Source of the DNA: Halobacteriovorax sp.
Lineage (GTDB): Bacteria; Bdellovibrionota; Bacteriovoracia; Bacteriovoracales; Bacteriovoracaceae
Direction: 5' to 3'
DNA length: 7,242 bases
NCBI GenBank assembly: GCA_002686115.1
Contig: NZAF01000074.1
Location: 1-7,242 of the forward strand
Made by a program: the position numbers and the translations under genes. Each line of letters starts with the position of its first letter. Positions within the stretch are counted from its first letter, which is position 1. A model generated the notes under the pieces. The model saw only the letters and a program-made list of their open reading frames with translations, did no database searches and was not told where the DNA came from. Of the stretch, positions 4,461 through 7,242 are shown piece by piece.

Positions 4461-6810
4461 GGCATATTTGTGCCATTACTCCACACGTCAGCGGTCCGGG
4501 GCACGGATCGGGCTGCCAACCACTTGCTGTACACCTTACTGGAGTAACAGTGGTACATTTTATTGGCTGTGAGCTTGGACATGTACCTGGAGGAGAACAT
4601 GTTGTACCACCATTAGTGTCACCTATATAACCATTAGGTGAGGTACAATCATAATCAGGAACACATGAGCCAGCACTACAAGTACTACCAGAAGCACACT
4701 GAGTTCCATTCACATCTGTTCCACAATTTGTTGTATAGGTAGTTCCACAAGAAATAGTATTTGCCGCAGGAACAGATTCACAAATAGTTCCCCCAGTACA
4801 TCCACCAACATTAGCTCCATAACAATCTACAGTTTGAGAACTTGAGCCTGGTACATATCCAGGACGTGAACACGAAACTTCTGTAGTCGATGATCTTGTC
4901 GTACCAGGATAACAAGCATTACATGAATTACTGCTACAATATTCATTACTAGCACAGTGAGTATCATTTCCACACTCAACACATGTACTCGACACACAAT
5001 ATGGTGTCCCACCGCCACAAGTAACTTGCGTTGAGCCACCTCTTCCTAAACACTCTGTACTTGCTGTTTCATCACAATTATATGTTGGCTTACAACACTC
5101 TCCAGCAGCATCTCTTCCAGAACAAGAATATGAAGCTGGACACAGATCACTAAACGAAGGAGGAGTAGAAGAAGGATTAAGATTACCACACGTATCTCTC
5201 ATCTTATTTCCACACCCTAAAGAATCATCTTGAAAAAGAAGTGAACAACATTGTCCTTCACCACTTCTACATCTACCACCAGTTTGTCCACTGGCATTAC
5301 AAACTGTAGAATCATCTCCAATTTCTTTAAGAGCACTTGCTTGTGATATATCAAGTCCAACATCACCTGCTCTCCACCTCGAAGTCGTTGAACCATTTGC
5401 ATAATCTGCAAGTAAATCATTTAATCCAGCGTCATTAAACTTAGCACAAATTCCTGCCGTTACTTGAGAATATAAAGTAGGTGCTGCACATGTTTGGGCA
5501 GTCGAAGCTAATTTAGGTGTTGGAGATACATTTAAACGAACCGTTAAAGTATCATCATGAGTGTTATCAGCAACAGATGTATTTAAATCAAAATAATCTA
5601 AATAACGACAATCAAGCCCCTGACATCTCCATGCAAGAGGGTCACTTCCCGTATACTGTCCAGAAGTCTCGGTTCCAATAGCTGCACAACGAGGCGAACC
5701 GTTAGTAACGGTATCACAATATCTAATTCCACCATCGACTGTGACATTTCTTGGGTGAGACGAATAATCATAACCAGGAACATTTGATCCACCTGGTGTT
5801 GTAAGAGAACAAGAACAATCTGTTCGGCAGTGCTCATCACTTGAACCTGATTGAATATCATCAGCATCAAACTGAACCCTTACACAATTAATTGTTCCGT
5901 CTGCATTAATACTTTTTATAAATGAGTTATCCCCCGGTATTCCTGTATCACATGCATTTTGATCAAAGCTTGTTCTTTGCACTCCACCAAGAGAAACTTG
6001 ATTTGGAGTTATATTAGAGGCGTTAATCGTATTTGCATTTCCTCCTTGAACAAGAAGCAGGTCTCGACATCTATCAGTCCCTGCATTATAAGAAGAGTCA
6101 GCATCAGTACCAGTTCCTAGGACAATCTGACATAATTCTTTTCTAATCGCTTCAACAAATAATTCATTTGCATCTATTGCATTAATAGCACATCGATATG
6201 ATTCACCTGTAATAGGGTCGACTGGATCAGCAATATCAAGTTCTTGGAAAGTTCCGCCAATAGACTCACAATTTGCTCTAAATGCAGACTTCGTTGCAAG
6301 ATCTTCGTAATCTGCACAACCTTTTAACTGAGGTGCGCCTCCTCCAGGAGGAACGGAATAAACCAGATTTGCCCTAATGACTCTATTAACGATTCTTCCA
6401 TCGCCCTTATTAAATGGAACAGTGTATCTTGCAGGAACGACTGCTGAGTCACCGGGGTTTATAACAGGTAGTGCTGATACAACTCTTATAGAATCACCGA
6501 TCGTAACACCGGCACCTTGTGGAAGCTGACCTGTCCTGGCCATTGCCTGAAGATCTCCAGCAAGAGGGTTTACATTACATGTTGCAGCGGTTGCCATCGC
6601 ATCAGAAATATTTGCGGCAGCAGCAGAGATGTAGAGATCTTGAGTAACAGTTTTACTCTGAGTTGCTCCTGTACCAACAACTCCCATCATCCCAACACCG
6701 ACAATTCCAAAAATTCCAAGAGCAACAACAATCTCAACAAGAGAAAATCCGCTATTTCGTTTTTCTAAGAATAATAGTTTAAGTAATTTTCTCATTTTTA
6801 AAGGTATCAT
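4456..6810 (-). CDS. Large cysteine-rich pseudopilin-like protein
   Basis: This 784-residue protein has a type IV prepilin leader: basic residues, then G21/F22-SLVEIVVALGIFGIVGVGMM, with Glu at mature position 5. A prepilin peptidase would cut after G21, leaving a helix that anchors it in the membrane or a pilus-like fibre. Residues 50-165 resemble a pilin-type body. A C-ESIGGTF...C module lies near 181-207 and a C...F-IK-I-x-ADGT..C module near 287-309. From about 500 onward Cys is very dense, including CVECGNDTHC...EYC...C near 610-633 and CGTDVNGTQC...CSAGSCV near 696-717, which resemble Dickkopf-like cysteine repeats common in deltaproteobacterial surface proteins. ATG 6810 has AGGA 8 bases upstream. 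The gene follows a partial cysteine-rich gene by 27 bases and precedes the sushi-domain pseudopilin by 65, suggesting an operon. The specific function is unknown; surface attachment is plausible. Confidence 0.85.
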   Translation of the reverse strand: MIPLKMRKLLKLLFLEKRNSGFSLVEIVVALGIFGIVGVGMMGVVGTGATQSKTVTQDLYISAAAANISDAMATAATCNVNPLAGDLQAMARTGQLPQGAGVTIGDSIRVVSALPVINPGDSAVVPARYTVPFNKGDGRIVNRVIRANLVYSVPPGGGAPQLKGCADYEDLATKSAFRANCESIGGTFQELDIADPVDPITGESYRCAINAIDANELFVEAIRKELCQIVLGTGTDADSSYNAGTDRCRDLLLVQGGNANTINASNITPNQVSLGGVQRTSFDQNACDTGIPGDNSFIKSINADGTINCVRVQFDADDIQSGSSDEHCRTDCSCSLTTPGGSNVPGYDYSSHPRNVTVDGGIRYCDTVTNGSPRCAAIGTETSGQYTGSDPLAWRCQGLDCRYLDYFDLNTSVADNTHDDTLTVRLNVSPTPKLASTAQTCAAPTLYSQVTAGICAKFNDAGLNDLLADYANGSTTSRWRAGDVGLDISQASALKEIGDDSTVCNASGQTGGRCRSGEGQCCSLLFQDDSLGCGNKMRDTCGNLNPSSTPPSFSDLCPASYSCSGRDAAGECCKPTYNCDETASTECLGRGGSTQVTCGGGTPYCVSSTCVECGNDTHCASNEYCSSNSCNACYPGTTRSSTTEVSCSRPGYVPGSSSQTVDCYGANVGGCTGGTICESVPAANTISCGTTYTTNCGTDVNGTQCASGSTCSAGSCVPDYDCTSPNGYIGDTNGGTTCSPPGTCPSSQPIKCTTVTPVRCTASGWQPDPCPGPLTCGVMAQICP

Positions 6811-6818
6811 TTATATTA

Positions 6819-6822
6819 TCCT
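6819..6822 (-). promoter_or_regulatory. Ribosome binding site of the 784-residue pseudopilin gene
   Basis: AGGA on the minus strand lies 8 bases upstream of ATG 6810. The alternative in-frame ATG at 6795 has no purine-rich site at the right distance, so the first ATG is preferred. Confidence 0.5.
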
Positions 6823-6837
6823 ATTCATTTTGACTTA

Positions 6838-7242
6838 TTATCTTGTAACCATTTTCCAAGAAGTCGCCCCACTAAATCCAGAACAGTATCTTTCAATCTC
6901 TTGACTTACTAAGGTTTCCCCAGATGGTACATCACATATGCTCATTGAAAATGTCGCAGTTGTACCATTAGGAAGTGTCTCTCCACTAGAATATGAAGTA
7001 GATCCACTTGGACAAGCAGCACAACCTGTTCCACTGTATACGTTTGCATCAGAAAAACATCCCACTGTCGCATTTGAAGGATTTCCAAAGTCGCAAGGAT
7101 CACTTCCAAGAATAGTTCCATCACAGCCCGAAATAGCATTACAATCATCAATTATTGTCTGAGCTGCAGTATTACATGCACCAAGAGATGAACCAGAAGC
7201 TGATTGATTATTGTATGTTGAGCATGATGGAGGCATGGAGCA
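6838..7242 (-). CDS. C-terminal end of a cysteine-rich, probably exported protein (partial)
   Basis: The frame is open from the window edge to the TAA at 6838-6840, giving 134 visible residues. The ATG at 7236 is internal-looking and has no visible ribosome binding site, and the codons before it (Cys-Ser) stay in frame, so I treat this as a truncated gene. The fragment is rich in Cys, Ser, Gly and Thr, with a GCAACPSGSTSYSSGE stretch like the C-x-x-CP-x-G-x-x-S modules of TNFR/ephrin-receptor-like repeats. It has no membrane segment at its end. Composition and direction match the two downstream pseudopilin-like proteins, so it may be the tail of a third member of the set. No prepilin leader can be seen because the N-terminus is missing. 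Confidence 0.7.
   Translation of the reverse strand, partial: CSMPPSCSTYNNQSASGSSLGACNTAAQTIIDDCNAISGCDGTILGSDPCDFGNPSNATVGCFSDANVYSGTGCAACPSGSTSYSSGETLPNGTTATFSMSICDVPSGETLVSQEIERYCSGFSGATSWKMVTR

Noticed and set aside
4252..4572. Plus-strand open frame of 106 codons crossing the gap between the two pseudopilin genes
   Set aside because: It is antisense to both genes, including the conserved prepilin leader and the repeat, and has no recognisable product.
6343..6356. CCTCC-TCCA-GGAGG hairpin
   Set aside because: It lies within coding sequence for a Pro-Gly-rich stretch, has no T-tract, and is explained by codons for glycine and proline.
6505..6520. GGCACCTTG as a fourth repeat copy
   Set aside because: Only a short part of the core matches; the AAGTCT and TGA segments are absent and it lies within coding sequence.
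6517..6768. Plus-strand open frame opposite the 784-residue gene start
   Set aside because: It is the antisense of the prepilin helix region; its Ser/Asn/Cys-rich product is a shadow.
6938..7162. Open frames on both strands over the partial cysteine-rich gene
   Set aside because: Both are overlaps of the better-supported minus-strand frame that runs to the window edge.

Overview
The window is AT-leaning bacterial DNA with one gene end on the plus strand and five genes on the minus strand. It most resembles a low-GC member of the Bdellovibrionota, such as the Bacteriovorax/Halobacteriovorax group, or a related former deltaproteobacterium. The reasons are very long cysteine-rich proteins with prepilin-type leaders, cysteine modules of the sort common in those lineages, and a RAYT-type transposase with REP-like repeats. 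This placement is an inference and no marker gene confirms it.

Layout from left to right. (1) Positions 2-472, plus: the C-terminal end of an acyltransferase-3 (OafA-like) membrane protein, cut by the window edge. (2) 456-968, minus: a small protein resembling only the N-terminal ChlI domain of ComM/YifB, with no AAA+ ATPase domain. It converges on the acyltransferase and overlaps it by 17 bases. (3) 1018-1644, minus: a Y1-type REP-associated tyrosine transposase (RAYT). (4) 1760-4390, minus: an 876-residue cysteine-rich pseudopilin-like protein with two apparent sushi (CCP) domains. (5) 4456-6810, minus: a 784-residue cysteine-rich pseudopilin-like protein. (6) 6838-7242, minus: the C-terminal end of a further cysteine-rich protein, cut by the window edge.

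Genes 6, 5 and 4 read in the same direction with gaps of 27 and 65 bases, so they look like one operon for exported, disulfide-rich surface proteins handled by a type IV pilus or type II secretion machine. The machine itself is not in the window. The two complete proteins share a prepilin helix and two short cysteine modules in the same order, then diverge in their C-terminal tails.

The most notable DNA-level signal is a 31-base REP-like repeat present three times (979-1009 plus; 1734-1764 minus; 4430-4460 minus). Two copies face each other around the RAYT gene, giving a 786-base unit. The two minus-strand copies sit at the 3' ends of the two pseudopilin genes, and in both the TAA stop codon is bases 3-5 of the repeat. 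The third copy lies just upstream of the strong ribosome binding site of the ChlI-domain gene. No tRNA, rRNA, CRISPR array or convincing rho-independent terminator was seen, and no gene-free stretch exceeds 300 bases.
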